From NCBI GenBank assembly GCA_947476645.1, contig CANJRM010000004.1, positions 1 to 64,000 on the forward strand: a stretch of 64,000 bases of DNA. Reading direction: 5' to 3'. Below are positions 9,560 through 20,769 of the stretch, one piece after another (the first letter of the stretch is position 1; each line of letters begins with the position of its first letter). This DNA is from Bacteroidota bacterium (GTDB lineage Bacteria > Bacteroidota > Bacteroidia > Chitinophagales > LD1). The notes beneath the pieces are model-generated. The model was not told the DNA's origin. It saw nothing but the letters and a program-made list of their open reading frames with translations, and made no database searches. The position numbers and the translations under genes are program-made.

Positions 9560-12187
9560 TTACTGATTAAATTTTTGACGTAATGTCTTAATCAAATTTT
9601 CCACTTCGCTCATACTTCCTGCGCTTGCCTGCACAAAATCGGCAGGACCCCCGCCTTTAATGGTTGGTGCAATTTCTTTTAATAATTGATTGCCATTTAT
9701 ATTTAATGATGGTGCGATACGAAGATGAACTACATTCTTTCCGTTGATAGATGAAGCTAACAACAACACAAAACCGTCTTTCAAATCATTCGTCAACTGA
9801 ATACCCAGTTTGCGCAATGCTTCAACTGAATTCAATTCAACTTTAGTTGAAGCGAAGAATTTAACTGCACCGACTGTTTCAATCGAAGCAACAATTTGTT
9901 TCTTCAAATCAGCCACCGACTTATCTTCAAACTGCTGCAATTGTTTTTTCAATTCTTCGTTCTCATTCTTCAATGTATCAATACTCTTCAAAGCATCTTT
10001 CGAGTTGTTCAAGGCTGCTTTCACATTCGCTAATTCGCTAATTGCATTATTCGCTAATTCAATCGCTTTCTTTCCGGTAACCGCTTCAATACGTCTAACA
10101 CCACTCGCAACAGAACCTTCGGAAGTTATTTTGAACAAACCAATTTGTCCGGTTGATTTTACATGCACACCACCACACAACTCGCGGCTGAACTTTTCAT
10201 CGAAAGTTATTACGCGAACAAACTCTCCATACTTCTCACCGAACAATGCAGTTGCCCCTAACTTCTTTGCTTCTTCAATAGGAACATTTCTTCTTTCATC
10301 TAAAGCAATGTTCTCCATTATTTTTTCGTTCACTATCTGCTCCACTTTCGCAATTTCCTCATCGGTCATTTTGCTGAAGTGCGAGAAATCGAAACGCAGG
10401 TAATCTGCATTTACCAATGAACCTTTTTGCTGAACGTGTGAACCCAACACAATGCGCAAAGCAGATTGCAGTAAGTGAGTAGCCGAGTGATTCTTAATCG
10501 TATCGCTGCGCTTAACCGTATTTATTTTTGCATGAGCAGGGGCATCAACTTTAGCCGGAAGTTTCTTAACGAAGTGAACAATCAAATCGTTTTCCTTTTT
10601 GGTGTCTAACACATCAACTTTTTCTCCTCCAAAATCTAAGTAACCGGTATCGCCAACCTGTCCTCCGCTTTCGGCATAGAAAGGAGTTTTGTCGAGCACC
10701 ACCTGAAACAGTTCTTTATCTTTTTGCTTAATGCTGCGATATTTTACCACATGCGCATCGGCTTCGGTAAAATCGTAGCCAATAAAATCGGTCTTTACAT
10801 CTTCGCCAACATTTATCCAATCGCTTTGCTCTTTTGTAGCATCTGCTTTTCCTCTTTGTTTTTGAGCGGACATTTCTTTGTTGAATCCTTCTTCGTCAAC
10901 AGTCCAGCTTTTCTCCGCTGCTATCAATTTAGTTAAGTCAAGAGGGAAACCAAAAGTGTCGAACAATTCAAAAGCGGTTTTGCCATCAATACCAGTTAAT
11001 GAATCAATGCGTTTAATTCCATTTGCAAGTGTTCTTAAAAAAGAAGCTTCTTCTTCTTTAATCACATTGATTACAAAACTCTCTTGTGCTTTTAATTCAG
11101 GAAATACATCTTTAAACTGATTTGCTAGAGTCGGAACCAAATCACACAAAAACGGTTTGTCAATATTCAGAAATGAAAAACCGTATCTAACTGCTCTTCT
11201 TAATATTCTTCGTATTACGTAACCTGCTCCTGTGTTCGATGGTAATTGACCGTCAGCAATTGCAAACGAAATTGTGCGAATGTGGTCAGCAATTACACGA
11301 AGAGAAATGTCACTCATCTCAACTACCCATTTATTTGAAGAAGGAGATTTGGGACTGGAGCCATAAGGTGGTATGTTCTCATGTAACTCTAACATTTTTA
11401 AAATCAACGGCTGGAAAATATCCGTATCGTAACTTGAACTCTTTCCTTGAATAGCCATTGTCAAACGCTCAAAGCCCATTCCGGTATCTACATGTTGAGC
11501 TGCAAGCTTTACTAAACTACCATCTGCTTTGCGTTCAAACTCCATGAACACGTTGTTCCAGATTTCAATTACCTGCGGATGCGAAGCGTTTACTAAACTC
11601 TTTCCATCAACGGCTTTGCGTTCTTCATCGCTTCTTAAATCAATATGTATTTCGGAGCAAGGACCACATGGACCGGTGTCTCCCATCTCCCAAAAGTTGT
11701 CTTTCTTATTTCCGTTTATGATTCTGATTGGGTCAACGTACTTCTTCCATTCATCATAAGCTTCCTGGTCGAAAGCAAGATTCTCTTTCTTGTCACCTTC
11801 AAACACAGTTACATACAATCTGTCTTTTTCTAAGCCGTAAACGTTCGTCAGTAATTCCCAACTCCACTCAATCGCTTCTTTTTTAAAGTAATCACCAAAA
11901 CTCCAGTTGCCGAGCATCTCGAACATGGTGTGGTGGTAAGTGTCAACACCTACTTCTTCCAAATCATTATGCTTACCGCTAACGCGCAAACACTTTTGTG
12001 TATCAGCAACACGTTTGTATTTGATTGGTTCGTTACCCAAAAAAATATTCTTGAACGGAGCCATCCCGCTGTTGATGAACATAAGCGTTGGGTCGTTCTT
12101 TACCACAATAGGTGCGCTGGGAACAATCTTGTGTCCTTTACTTTCAAAAAAATCTAAAAATGCTTTGCGAATTTCTCCCGATGTCAT
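9560..12187 (-). CDS. alaS: Alanine--tRNA ligase
   Basis: MTSGEIRKAFLDFFESKGHKIVPSAP, HSATHLLQSALR, CGGVHVKSTGQIG. Confidence 0.98.
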   Translation of the reverse strand: MTSGEIRKAFLDFFESKGHKIVPSAPIVVKNDPTLMFINSGMAPFKNIFLGNEPIKYKRVADTQKCLRVSGKHNDLEEVGVDTYHHTMFEMLGNWSFGDYFKKEAIEWSWELLTNVYGLEKDRLYVTVFEGDKKENLAFDQEAYDEWKKYVDPIRIINGNKKDNFWEMGDTGPCGPCSEIHIDLRSDEERKAVDGKSLVNASHPQVIEIWNNVFMEFERKADGSLVKLAAQHVDTGMGFERLTMAIQGKSSSYDTDIFQPLILKMLELHENIPPYGSSPKSPSSNKWVVEMSDISLRVIADHIRTISFAIADGQLPSNTGAGYVIRRILRRAVRYGFSFLNIDKPFLCDLVPTLANQFKDVFPELKAQESFVINVIKEEEASFLRTLANGIKRIDSLTGIDGKTAFELFDTFGFPLDLTKLIAAEKSWTVDEEGFNKEMSAQKQRGKADATKEQSDWINVGEDVKTDFIGYDFTEADAHVVKYRSIKQKDKELFQVVLDKTPFYAESGGQVGDTGYLDFGGEKVDVLDTKKENDLIVHFVKKLPAKVDAPAHAKINTVKRSDTIKNHSATHLLQSALRIVLGSHVQQKGSLVNADYLRFDFSHFSKMTDEEIAKVEQIVNEKIMENIALDERRNVPIEEAKKLGATALFGEKYGEFVRVITFDEKFSRELCGGVHVKSTGQIGLFKITSEGSVASGVRRIEAVTGKKAIELANNAISELANVKAALNNSKDALKSIDTLKNENEELKKQLQQFEDKSVADLKKQIVASIETVGAVKFFASTKVELNSVEALRKLGIQLTNDLKDGFVLLLASSINGKNVVHLRIAPSLNINGNQLLKEIAPTIKGGGPADFVQASAGSMSEVENLIKTLRQKFNQ

Positions 12188-12277
12188 GCCTTCGATTCTG
12201 TAAATGAAAAATGATGATATTTTAGCTCCGTTTAAGGAGAGGCGAAAATAAAAGAAAACGCCAAAGACCCGACCGCA

Positions 12278-13261
12278 ATGGCATTACTCAAAAAGAAAGA
12301 CAAATTCATTTTCAATACGCAAACACTAGCTTACGAAAAAGCAGTGGTGAGCTGGGGAAACCGCATTTTGCGTTTGCTTGGGTTCTTGATTGCCGCGCTT
12401 GTTTTTTCATTGGCAATTTCTACCATCTACTATAAGTTTTTCGATTCGCCAAAGGAGAAAATTCTGAAAGCTGAGTTGAGCGCCATGCAAGACCAATACT
12501 ATATCGTGAATCAGGAAGTTGACCGTTTGAGTAGCGTGTTGGATGGTTTGCATTACCGCGATGGAAATATTTACCGAGTGATGTTCGAAGCCGACCCGAT
12601 TGATAAAGATATTTGGGAAGCGGGCTCGGGTGGAGTAAACAAGTATCGCTATCTCGAAAAATACGACAATGGCGATTTGATGAAAGACATTGCGGGCAAG
12701 GTTGACAAACTGAAAAAGCAAATGTCAATTCAAAGTAAAAGTTACGATGAAATTGCCGACCTGATTAAGAACAAAGAGAAGATGTTGCTTTCTATTCCTT
12801 CGGTGCAGCCAATACCGAACAAGAAGCTAGAGCGCATGGCTTCGGGCTACGGATGGCGCATTGATCCCGTTTATAAAATTCAGAAGTTTCATGAAGGAAT
12901 GGATTTTACTTGTCCAATAGGAACCGAAGTGCATGTAACCGGTGATGGTGTCGTAGAAGCGGTGAACTATTCTTTTCAGGGTTATGGAAATGAAATTATT
13001 GTGAACCACGGTTTTGGTTACCGAACACGTTACGCGCACTTGTCGAAATTTAAAGTTCGCCCCGGGCAGAAGGTAATACGCGGTGATGTGATTGCTAACA
13101 CAGGCAGCACGGGTAAATCAACCGGACCTCACTTGCATTATGAAGTTTTGAAAAACGGAAACGCGGTAAATCCGGTTTACTTTTATTTCAATGATTTGAA
13201 AGATGCTGACTTTGAAAAGATGGTGGAGATTTCGAATAACCCAGGACAAACGCTTGATTAA
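12278..13261 (+). CDS. M23 family metallopeptidase (membrane-anchored)
   Basis: N-terminal TM; GYGWRIDPVYKIQKFHEGMDFTCPIGTEV..., TGKSTGPHLHYEV. Confidence 0.93.
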   Translation: MALLKKKDKFIFNTQTLAYEKAVVSWGNRILRLLGFLIAALVFSLAISTIYYKFFDSPKEKILKAELSAMQDQYYIVNQEVDRLSSVLDGLHYRDGNIYRVMFEADPIDKDIWEAGSGGVNKYRYLEKYDNGDLMKDIAGKVDKLKKQMSIQSKSYDEIADLIKNKEKMLLSIPSVQPIPNKKLERMASGYGWRIDPVYKIQKFHEGMDFTCPIGTEVHVTGDGVVEAVNYSFQGYGNEIIVNHGFGYRTRYAHLSKFKVRPGQKVIRGDVIANTGSTGKSTGPHLHYEVLKNGNAVNPVYFYFNDLKDADFEKMVEISNNPGQTLD

Positions 13262-13299
13262 TACGGAATGTTGAATTCGGAATTCAGAATGAATGCAAA

Positions 13300-14139
13300 T
13301 CAAATTCCAAGACCTAACAAACTTTTATTCAAAAGCGCGGTGAGTTCCACCGCTTTTTTATTGGTGTAAGTCTTTGCTTCAAATTCTTTTACCCATTGAA
13401 TTCCCTTCACTGCATTGGTAAAAATAATTTCATCGGCTTCGAGTAATTCCTTTGTTTCTATTTCACGCTCTTCGATTTCTCCTTCGAAAACAGAGATGAA
13501 GTAAGTGCGCATAACTCCGTTTACACAGCCGCTTTCTAAGTTAGGTGTGATGAGTTTATTTTCTTTTACCAAAAAAATGTTGGAGTGAATGGCTTCGCAA
13601 ACCTGCGCGTAACTGTTCATCAAAATCATTTCGTCCCAACCTTCGGCTGCGGCAAATTGAGCAAACAGCACATAAGCTAGGGCGCTCGAATTTTTCAAAT
13701 CGCTGATGTTGTAAACAGGTTTGAAACAATCTTCGCGCATGCCCACTTTTAATCCTTCGCCACATTCAAACTGCACGTTCTCAATTTTATTCATACTGAT
13801 AACGTAGCCCAGTTCATCATCATCGGGCAAATACAAACCTTTTCCTTTTCTGAAAAACTGCAAGCGAATGCGCGCGTTTTTTACTGCATCATTTACCGAA
13901 GCCAAATCCAAAATCATATTCATGAATCGTTCAGTATCAAAACGCTTAGGAAAAACAGCCGACAAAACTTCAGCAGTAAATTCCATTCGGCTGAAATGAT
14001 AATCGAGCAAGGGAATTTTTTTATCGAACATCACCATGCTCTCAAAAAAACCATCGCCATATTTAAACGCGCGGTTAGTTACCGGAAGCAGTTGCTCATG
14101 CTCGGGATAGATGTTGCCGTTAAAGTTGATATACTGCAT
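13300..14139 (-). CDS. Aminotransferase class IV (PabC/IlvE-like PLP enzyme)
   Basis: NRAFKYGDGFFESMVMF..., LKNSSALAYVLFAQFAAAEGWDEMILMNSYAQVCEAIHSNIFLV. Confidence 0.85.
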   Translation of the reverse strand: MQYINFNGNIYPEHEQLLPVTNRAFKYGDGFFESMVMFDKKIPLLDYHFSRMEFTAEVLSAVFPKRFDTERFMNMILDLASVNDAVKNARIRLQFFRKGKGLYLPDDDELGYVISMNKIENVQFECGEGLKVGMREDCFKPVYNISDLKNSSALAYVLFAQFAAAEGWDEMILMNSYAQVCEAIHSNIFLVKENKLITPNLESGCVNGVMRTYFISVFEGEIEEREIETKELLEADEIIFTNAVKGIQWVKEFEAKTYTNKKAVELTALLNKSLLGLGI

Positions 14140-15655
14140 AGGTATTGTTCGATAAAATTAAAGTGCCTTCGGCAGGTGGAAATTCTTTTAGGGTAAGGAT
14201 ATGTGTAACGCCTTTTTGTTTTAATAATTCCAATTGTGTTTTAGGTAAATGGTAGAAATACTCATTCGCCTTTGGTTCTAAAGCAAATCCTTTTTCCTTA
14301 TCGACTAAGGAAATTCCGTAAACCATTTGAACTCTGTTATACCACTCTTCAATTTTCGATTCATCTTTTACAAACGCTTTCCAATCTACCCACGAAGAAA
14401 CTCTTCCAAAATATTTCAACTCGGTGCACTTGAAAGGTTGAATGAAAACAGATTCCTTGTTTATCTGCTTATCAATTTGTAAACTGATTTCAACAACATC
14501 TTCTTTCAGTTTCCAATCATTTCCATATTCATGAAAAATTCCTGCGCGTTCAGTAAAAGAAGGTTTGAACAAAATCATCAGCAAAGCAGAAATTGCAATA
14601 GCAGAAACCAGAGGCAAATTGAAACTCGCATTCCATGAGAGCGCGTTTTTTTTTGATAAGAAGTTGCAGACAGTTTTTACTAAAACTAAAACCGCCATAA
14701 ACTTTACCCACTGCGAAACTTTATAAAACTGCAGGTTGGTAATTTGTGGAATGTGCAGCGTATCCGAACACAGAATGTAAACCAAGGTTCCTGCAGCACT
14801 GAAAATTCCGAACCAGAGTATTGTTTTGTTTCCGGTGCTTCCAAAGAAAAGCAGTACGGCTGTGAAAAACACAAACAGAATTTTTTCTACCATAGGCATA
14901 TAACTGAAAACGTAATGATGCGCATGGCGAAACTCATGATAAATGCGGAAAAATGTTTCGGATGGAAGCGAAGTGCCATCTAATTTTTGGCGTAACAGAA
15001 CGGCAATGAAAATACCCGCACTCAAAAGATAAATGCCCGTGAACTTTACAAGCGTTATTCTGTCTTCCGATTTAATGAAAATGGTAATTGCAAAAAGTGT
15101 TGCCCATAACACCATATAAACTGTAAGCCCTTCAACCGGATGAATGATGGAAGCAATGCTCATCAAAGCAGCAGCGTGAATAAATCTGTTTTTAAAAAAG
15201 TAGTAAAGCGCAAATGCAATAATGGCAACACTCATGCTGCTCGCCTGAAGGGTATCAGAATACAATTCTACGTTACCCAAGCCGCGGTCGAATAACAAAA
15301 AAAAATTGACGAGAATGGCTATGCGCGCAAGAGTAATATTCCCGGTTATTACTTCTCCCAGTTTCTGCAAACCAAGAATCAGAAAAGCGGTTGAAATAAA
15401 TTGAAGCAGAAAGCAAATCGCTTCCAAATGATTTCCGAAAAGTGAAAGAAACTCGCACACTACACTTCGCTCGTTTGGAACTTTCTGACTTAAACTCTGC
15501 ACAAAAAAATCGTGCGCATAAAGTGAATGGTCCTGCAAATACAAAACGTAAGGCAGATACTCCACATGGTCACCCGTGCCGAAACGATAACCAAAACGCA
15601 CGAGGAGCAAACTCCAAACAAGCACCGCAAAAAGAATAGAAGATTTGTTTTTCAA
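14120..15655 (-). CDS. Conserved multi-pass membrane protein (hypothetical)
   Basis: 511 aa, multiple TM helices; overlaps the downstream aminotransferase by 20 bp, suggesting coupling. Confidence 0.55.
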   Translation of the reverse strand: MKNKSSILFAVLVWSLLLVRFGYRFGTGDHVEYLPYVLYLQDHSLYAHDFFVQSLSQKVPNERSVVCEFLSLFGNHLEAICFLLQFISTAFLILGLQKLGEVITGNITLARIAILVNFFLLFDRGLGNVELYSDTLQASSMSVAIIAFALYYFFKNRFIHAAALMSIASIIHPVEGLTVYMVLWATLFAITIFIKSEDRITLVKFTGIYLLSAGIFIAVLLRQKLDGTSLPSETFFRIYHEFRHAHHYVFSYMPMVEKILFVFFTAVLLFFGSTGNKTILWFGIFSAAGTLVYILCSDTLHIPQITNLQFYKVSQWVKFMAVLVLVKTVCNFLSKKNALSWNASFNLPLVSAIAISALLMILFKPSFTERAGIFHEYGNDWKLKEDVVEISLQIDKQINKESVFIQPFKCTELKYFGRVSSWVDWKAFVKDESKIEEWYNRVQMVYGISLVDKEKGFALEPKANEYFYHLPKTQLELLKQKGVTHILTLKEFPPAEGTLILSNNTYAVYQL

Positions 15656-15741
15656 TTCAAATTATGTTCGAAACAAACTTACACTTAAATTGAAAAGTGA
15701 TTTACTCAGAATAAATATTTTCACCCCACAAAAATTTCAAC

Positions 15742-17289
15742 ATGGCTGACAGCAATAAATTTAAAGAAGCAATTCAAACCGGATACGATTGCAAAGGCGA
15801 GCATATAGTTTTAGGTGTGGCTATGCTCGATGGAAATGCAGTAGAAGGATTGCAGGTAAAAGCTCCGCTCAAAACTTTCAACCGTCACGGATTGATTGCA
15901 GGTGCAACGGGAACAGGTAAAACAAAAACCTTGCAGGTAATTGCCGAGCAGCTTTCGGCACAGGGAGTGCCTGTGGTTATGATGGATATTAAAGGAGATT
16001 TATCGGGCATTGCACAAGCGGGAAAATCAAATCCTGCTATTGAAGAGCGCCATGCAAAAATAGGAGTGGAGTGGGCGGCAAAAGGAAACCCTGTGGAGTT
16101 TCTTTCGCTTTCAAAAGAAAGCGGTGTGCGTTTGCGCGCTACGGTTTCTGAGTTTGGTCCCGTATTATTTTCTAAAATTCTTGCATTGAACGATACACAG
16201 GAAGGTGTGGTTTCTATTGTGTTCAAATATTGTGACGACAAAAAAATGCCGTTGCTCGATTTGAAAGATTTTAAAAAGGTGATGAACTACATTACCGATG
16301 AAGGCAAAAAAGAAGTAGAAGAAAATTACGGCAAAGTTTCTACGGCAACTACTTCTACTATTCTGCGCAAGATTATTGAACTGGAGCAACAGGGCGCTGA
16401 AATATTTTTTGGTGAAAAGAGTTTTGAGGTAGATGATTTAGTGCGCATTGATGAAAACGGAAGCGGGATTATTTCGATTCTTCGCTTGACCGATATTCAG
16501 GATAAACCGAAACTCTTCTCTACGTTTATGCTCAGTTTGCTTGCGGAGATTTACGCTACGTTTCCCGAAGAAGGCGATGCGGGCAGACCGAAGCTCGTTA
16601 TCTTTATTGACGAAGCGCATTTGATTTTTGAAGAAGCCAGCAAAGCATTGCTCGACCAGATTGAAACCATCGTCAAACTGATTCGCTCAAAGGGCGTGGG
16701 CATTTTCTTTTGCACGCAAAACCCTGCCGATGTGCCCGATGATGTGCTGTCGCAATTGGGTATGAAAGTGCAACATGCCTTGCGTGCATTTACCGCTAAG
16801 GACAGAAAACAGATAAAACTCACTGCCGAAAACTATCCGCTTACCGATTTTTACGATACCGAAACCCTGCTCACATCATTAGGCATGGGCGAAGCATTGG
16901 TAACTGTGCTGAACGAAAAAGGAATTCCTACTCCGCTTGCCGCCACTTTATTGCAGGCACCGCACTCGCGTATGGATGTGCTTACCACGCAGGAAATTGA
17001 AGCCATCAACAACCAAAGTAAACTCGTAAAAAAATACAACGAGGTAATTGACCGCGAAAGTGCTTTTGAAATACTGAGTGGCAAAATCAATTCTGTTTCT
17101 CCTGCCGCAACAAACACCACTGCAACAACTAATACTATAAATCCTCCTGCAAGCAACGAACCGTCAATGGTAGAAAAAGGAGTAGGAGCTATTGGCGATT
17201 TTGCCAAGAGCAGCGCAGGCAAAGTAATTATACGCGAAGTAACGCGTGGCTTGTTAGGTGTGTTGGGTTTGGGGGGTAGAAGAAGATAA
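15742..17289 (+). CDS. HerA-like ATPase / DUF853-type helicase
   Basis: HGLIAGATGTGKTKTLQVIAEQL (Walker A), KLVIFIDEAHLIFEEAS (Walker B), FFCTQNPADVPDDVLSQLG. Confidence 0.88.
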   Translation: MADSNKFKEAIQTGYDCKGEHIVLGVAMLDGNAVEGLQVKAPLKTFNRHGLIAGATGTGKTKTLQVIAEQLSAQGVPVVMMDIKGDLSGIAQAGKSNPAIEERHAKIGVEWAAKGNPVEFLSLSKESGVRLRATVSEFGPVLFSKILALNDTQEGVVSIVFKYCDDKKMPLLDLKDFKKVMNYITDEGKKEVEENYGKVSTATTSTILRKIIELEQQGAEIFFGEKSFEVDDLVRIDENGSGIISILRLTDIQDKPKLFSTFMLSLLAEIYATFPEEGDAGRPKLVIFIDEAHLIFEEASKALLDQIETIVKLIRSKGVGIFFCTQNPADVPDDVLSQLGMKVQHALRAFTAKDRKQIKLTAENYPLTDFYDTETLLTSLGMGEALVTVLNEKGIPTPLAATLLQAPHSRMDVLTTQEIEAINNQSKLVKKYNEVIDRESAFEILSGKINSVSPAATNTTATTNTINPPASNEPSMVEKGVGAIGDFAKSSAGKVIIREVTRGLLGVLGLGGRRR

Positions 17290-17323
17290 GACCAAAAGCC
17301 ACACTATGTGGAGCTAGATTTTT

Positions 17324-17764
17324 TCATTCAGTAAATAACTGTTTATCTAATGAAGCAGGGTCAAAATTGTCGGGCATTACATCAAAGCTTAAAGTGGCGG
17401 TATTATCAATTCCATATTCTTTATCAATTCTGAAAGTTTCACCAACACAAGCCTTATTAATTTTATCAGTTATTATCTCGCTTAACTTTTTTAAGTCTTG
17501 AATTGTACCAGCAATGAAACCTCTTGTTATGGTTGGTTTGTCCCAAGTCATAATTTTTAGATAGCTATAAGGTCCATAATGTTCGTGTTCTGAAATACCG
17601 ACATTGCCTTTGTTATTTGTGTAAGCGTCAACAAGAGTTGCCAAGTTTTTCAAGCCTTCCTTACTGCCTAAAAATTTCCATTCATTATCTTCATTTTCAA
17701 AATCATAATGGAAACGAAGTTGTCTCCATTCATCTATAAATTTTTCGTTCCAATTAATTGCCAT
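17324..17764 (-). CDS. Hypothetical protein, 146 aa
   Basis: Complete ORF with coding-like composition; no confidently recognised domain. Confidence 0.5.
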   Translation of the reverse strand: MAINWNEKFIDEWRQLRFHYDFENEDNEWKFLGSKEGLKNLATLVDAYTNNKGNVGISEHEHYGPYSYLKIMTWDKPTITRGFIAGTIQDLKKLSEIITDKINKACVGETFRIDKEYGIDNTATLSFDVMPDNFDPASLDKQLFTE

Positions 17765-17791
17765 TGTTTCTCAAACCTAAAAAAATCTCTC

Positions 17792-19705
17792 TCAAAACTT
17801 CTCTTTCCTAATCAGCAGTTTATTCCCACTCATTACTTTCAGCAAATAAATTCCTGCTGAAAAATTATGGATTGGTATTGCGCAAGGGTTGTTGCATTCG
17901 GTTTGGTTAATCAGTCTTCCGGTTATGTCGAAGAGTTCAGCTTTTATAGGCTGTAAATTTCCGGTGTTGATGAGCAAAGTGTTTCCGCTTTGCGTAAGAA
18001 AGATTTCATTTTCTACATCATTAATTCCTGTAGTGCCTACGTTTAAAGTAAGTGTGTCTATGCTTACACAACCCAGTTGGTTTTCTACGCGCAGCACAAT
18101 GCTGTAAGTGCCGTTTTGTGCGTATTGATGAAACACATTTGGTGAAGCCACCGAGGCACTGTCACCATCACCAAAGTTCCAGAAATAAGAAGTAGTGTTG
18201 GTAGCAGGAGAGTAGAAGAACGCGTTGTGGCTGTTCAACTGAAAAGTAATATCTGCCACAGGGCACGAGTCAATCGTAATGGTATTGTATGCAGTGTCCG
18301 CACAAAAATTATTGTCAGCAATTAAGGTAATGGTATAAGTGCCTCCGCTGCTGTAATCATTACTATTGTTTAATGCAGTGGAAGTATTTCCATCACCAAA
18401 ATTCCAGAGATAGTTTACAGCATTGCCGCTCATGTTTAAAAAGGCAACATGAAGTTCAGTAGCATTAAATCCAAAACCTGCATGTGGTTTAGGTGCAACA
18501 TAAGTTTGAAAACTTTTCTCTTCGCCTTCTGCCATAATCTGATTCAGTTCTTTCACGGTTACCGAAACAAAACCTGTATCGTTCCATTGCACCGTAATAG
18601 AATTTCCGTTGTTTGAAATCAGTGTTCCGTTGCCAATAATGTTCCAGCAGTATTTACTTCCTGCTGTGTTTACCACCGAGTAATGCGCGGTGCTGTGCTC
18701 ACACACAATAGAGTCGCCCGTAATTTCACTCGTGTGCGGTTTCAGCAATTCAAATAAGAATGGTCGCGCGTAATTGTAAACAGTATCGTTTAGTTGCGGG
18801 TTCAGCAATTCGGGTTCGTGACCAAAGCCAACCAACGGATGCAACACATTGGTAATTCCTAAATTAGTTAAGCGCTCGTGAATAGGCACGCTGCCATACA
18901 CCTGCGGAAACACGGGCAACTGAAACGGATAACCGTAAACATAAGGCACTGCGTTGTCCTGGTCGCCATGAAAAGAAATTACGGGGGTGTTTTCTGTTGC
19001 CTCGATAAACGAAGTATCCATAATAGCTCCCCATTGATTCACTATGGCTTTGATATGCGGAATATGAAAACCTAAATCGGTATTGCCTGAACAATCCAAA
19101 CAACCTAAATCATTGGGCTCAAGCAAACTTCCGAAGCTCGCGAGTGGTCGGTCGGCATCGTTGGTGAACGCATTGGCAAAAGCGCAAAAACATCCCGCAC
19201 TTGTTCCTGTTAGAATGATGAGTGAAGTATCGAATTTGTATTGCTGCGCATGTGCGCACAAATAACGAATGGCAGAACGCTCATCCTGCACACCGCGGTA
19301 ATAAGCGCGCACGGTACTGGCAGTATCCAACGGATTTAAACCAATACGGTAATCAATACTTGCCACGGCATAACCGCATTTGGCAAAGTAATTACAGAAA
19401 GCAGGTATAGCAGGTTGGCTGCGCCAACCAATCGTAAAACCACCACCAAACTGAAACACAATCAAAGGGCGATGTGTGAGTGTATCGTTAGCAGGTTCAT
19501 AAAAATCGAGCAGCAAATCTTGCGGCAAAGCCAAGGCACCAAAGGGAGTTGCCGTGCCGAAATAAATTCCATCGGTTTCAGCAACACTATGAAAGATGGT
19601 ATCCTGATAACGCAACGAATTGCATTGCTGCGTTTGCGCAAAATGAAAACAACATAAAGAAAATGCGAAGAGGAAAATCTTCTTCATAAACTGAAAGTAA
19701 AACAA
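17792..19705 (-). CDS. Secreted alpha/beta hydrolase (carboxylesterase-like) with PKD domains and T9SS type A sorting domain
   Basis: GTSAGCFCAFANAF nucleophile elbow; YLWNFGDGNTST and YFWNFGDGDSAS PKD motifs; C-terminal FSAGIYLLKVMSGNKLLIRKEKF. Confidence 0.85.
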   Translation of the reverse strand: MFYFQFMKKIFLFAFSLCCFHFAQTQQCNSLRYQDTIFHSVAETDGIYFGTATPFGALALPQDLLLDFYEPANDTLTHRPLIVFQFGGGFTIGWRSQPAIPAFCNYFAKCGYAVASIDYRIGLNPLDTASTVRAYYRGVQDERSAIRYLCAHAQQYKFDTSLIILTGTSAGCFCAFANAFTNDADRPLASFGSLLEPNDLGCLDCSGNTDLGFHIPHIKAIVNQWGAIMDTSFIEATENTPVISFHGDQDNAVPYVYGYPFQLPVFPQVYGSVPIHERLTNLGITNVLHPLVGFGHEPELLNPQLNDTVYNYARPFLFELLKPHTSEITGDSIVCEHSTAHYSVVNTAGSKYCWNIIGNGTLISNNGNSITVQWNDTGFVSVTVKELNQIMAEGEEKSFQTYVAPKPHAGFGFNATELHVAFLNMSGNAVNYLWNFGDGNTSTALNNSNDYSSGGTYTITLIADNNFCADTAYNTITIDSCPVADITFQLNSHNAFFYSPATNTTSYFWNFGDGDSASVASPNVFHQYAQNGTYSIVLRVENQLGCVSIDTLTLNVGTTGINDVENEIFLTQSGNTLLINTGNLQPIKAELFDITGRLINQTECNNPCAIPIHNFSAGIYLLKVMSGNKLLIRKEKF

Positions 19706-19730
19706 TTAGGGAATCGCAGAGGTTTTGTCA

Positions 19731-20672
19731 TCAGCTTTTCAAAAACTCAATATTCCTTTTTAGTCCTTTGAATTTGGTGCGCTTTATTGGCGAGTCTTTA
19801 AACAGAGTTTTGAATTTTTCTTCACTTAACTCTTCCCAATCCTTTTGTTTCATGTTAAGTAGTTCGTCACTTGCATCAAACAATGGCTCTCTATGTTGCA
19901 CTGCCTGTGAATTGATGGGACAAACCTGTTGGCAAATATCGCAACCAAACATCCAGTTCTCAAACTTGCCTTTCATTTCATCGGGAATCTTTTCATCCTT
20001 CAGCTCAATGGTGAAATACGAAATGCATTTGCTGCCATCAACTTTGTAAGGTTCGTAAATAGCATCAGTAGGGCATGCATCAATACATTTTGTGCAGGTA
20101 CCGCAATAATCTTTCACGGGTGAATCGTATTCCAATTCTACGTCAAGAATTATTTCACCAAGAAAAAAATAACTGCCACTGCGCTTGGTGAGCAGATTAG
20201 TGTTTTTACCCTGCCAACCAATGCCACTGCGCTGTGCCCATGCGCGTTCCAACACAGGAGCGCTATCTACAAAGCAGCGAGCGTTTACATCTCCTGCCTG
20301 CGCACGAATGAAGTTTAATACTGCATTTAACTTGTGCTTTACCACCTCGTGATAATCTTTCCCTAAGGCATACATCGCTATCTTCGGTGTATCTTCTTGC
20401 TGCGTGGTTGGTGTGTAGTAATTGTGAGAGAAGGAGATAACGCTCTTTGCATTTTCTACCAGTAAACGGGGGTCAACACGCTTATCGAAATGGTTTGCCA
20501 TGTAATCCATTTTGCCATGCAGGTTTTGGTTGAGCCATGCTTCGAGCAAACGCGCTTCATCATCAAGTTTTTCTGCTTTGCTTATTCCGCAGGCATCGAA
20601 ACCCAAACGCCTGGCTTCACGTTTAATTAAAGCAGTAAGTTGTTGTTTGTTCATTGCAGAATATTCGCTCAA
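19731..20672 (-). CDS. queG: Epoxyqueuosine reductase
   Basis: [34 protein letters not shown]...[11 protein letters not shown] 4Fe-4S motifs; [16 protein letters not shown]. Confidence 0.95.
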   Translation of the reverse strand: MSEYSAMNKQQLTALIKREARRLGFDACGISKAEKLDDEARLLEAWLNQNLHGKMDYMANHFDKRVDPRLLVENAKSVISFSHNYYTPTTQQEDTPKIAMYALGKDYHEVVKHKLNAVLNFIRAQAGDVNARCFVDSAPVLERAWAQRSGIGWQGKNTNLLTKRSGSYFFLGEIILDVELEYDSPVKDYCGTCTKCIDACPTDAIYEPYKVDGSKCISYFTIELKDEKIPDEMKGKFENWMFGCDICQQVCPINSQAVQHREPLFDASDELLNMKQKDWEELSEEKFKTLFKDSPIKRTKFKGLKRNIEFLKS

Positions 20673-20769
20673 ATAAAATATACAATTAATGTTAGCGTTA
20701 GTTTAATAATAGCTCAATCTTAACGTAGCTTCGGCACTTTAAAATTGCAGCGTAAATAATAAAACCAAA

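Noticed and set aside
11239-12203. Numerous short ORFs antisense to alaS (and similarly to gatB, addAB-like, rpsA, ftsZ)
   Set aside because: Overlap confidently coding genes on the opposite strand; no start context or domain support
17324-17764. Orphan immunity protein of a toxin system
   Set aside because: Size and composition fit, but no toxin gene is adjacent and I cannot confirm any Imm-family motif by eye
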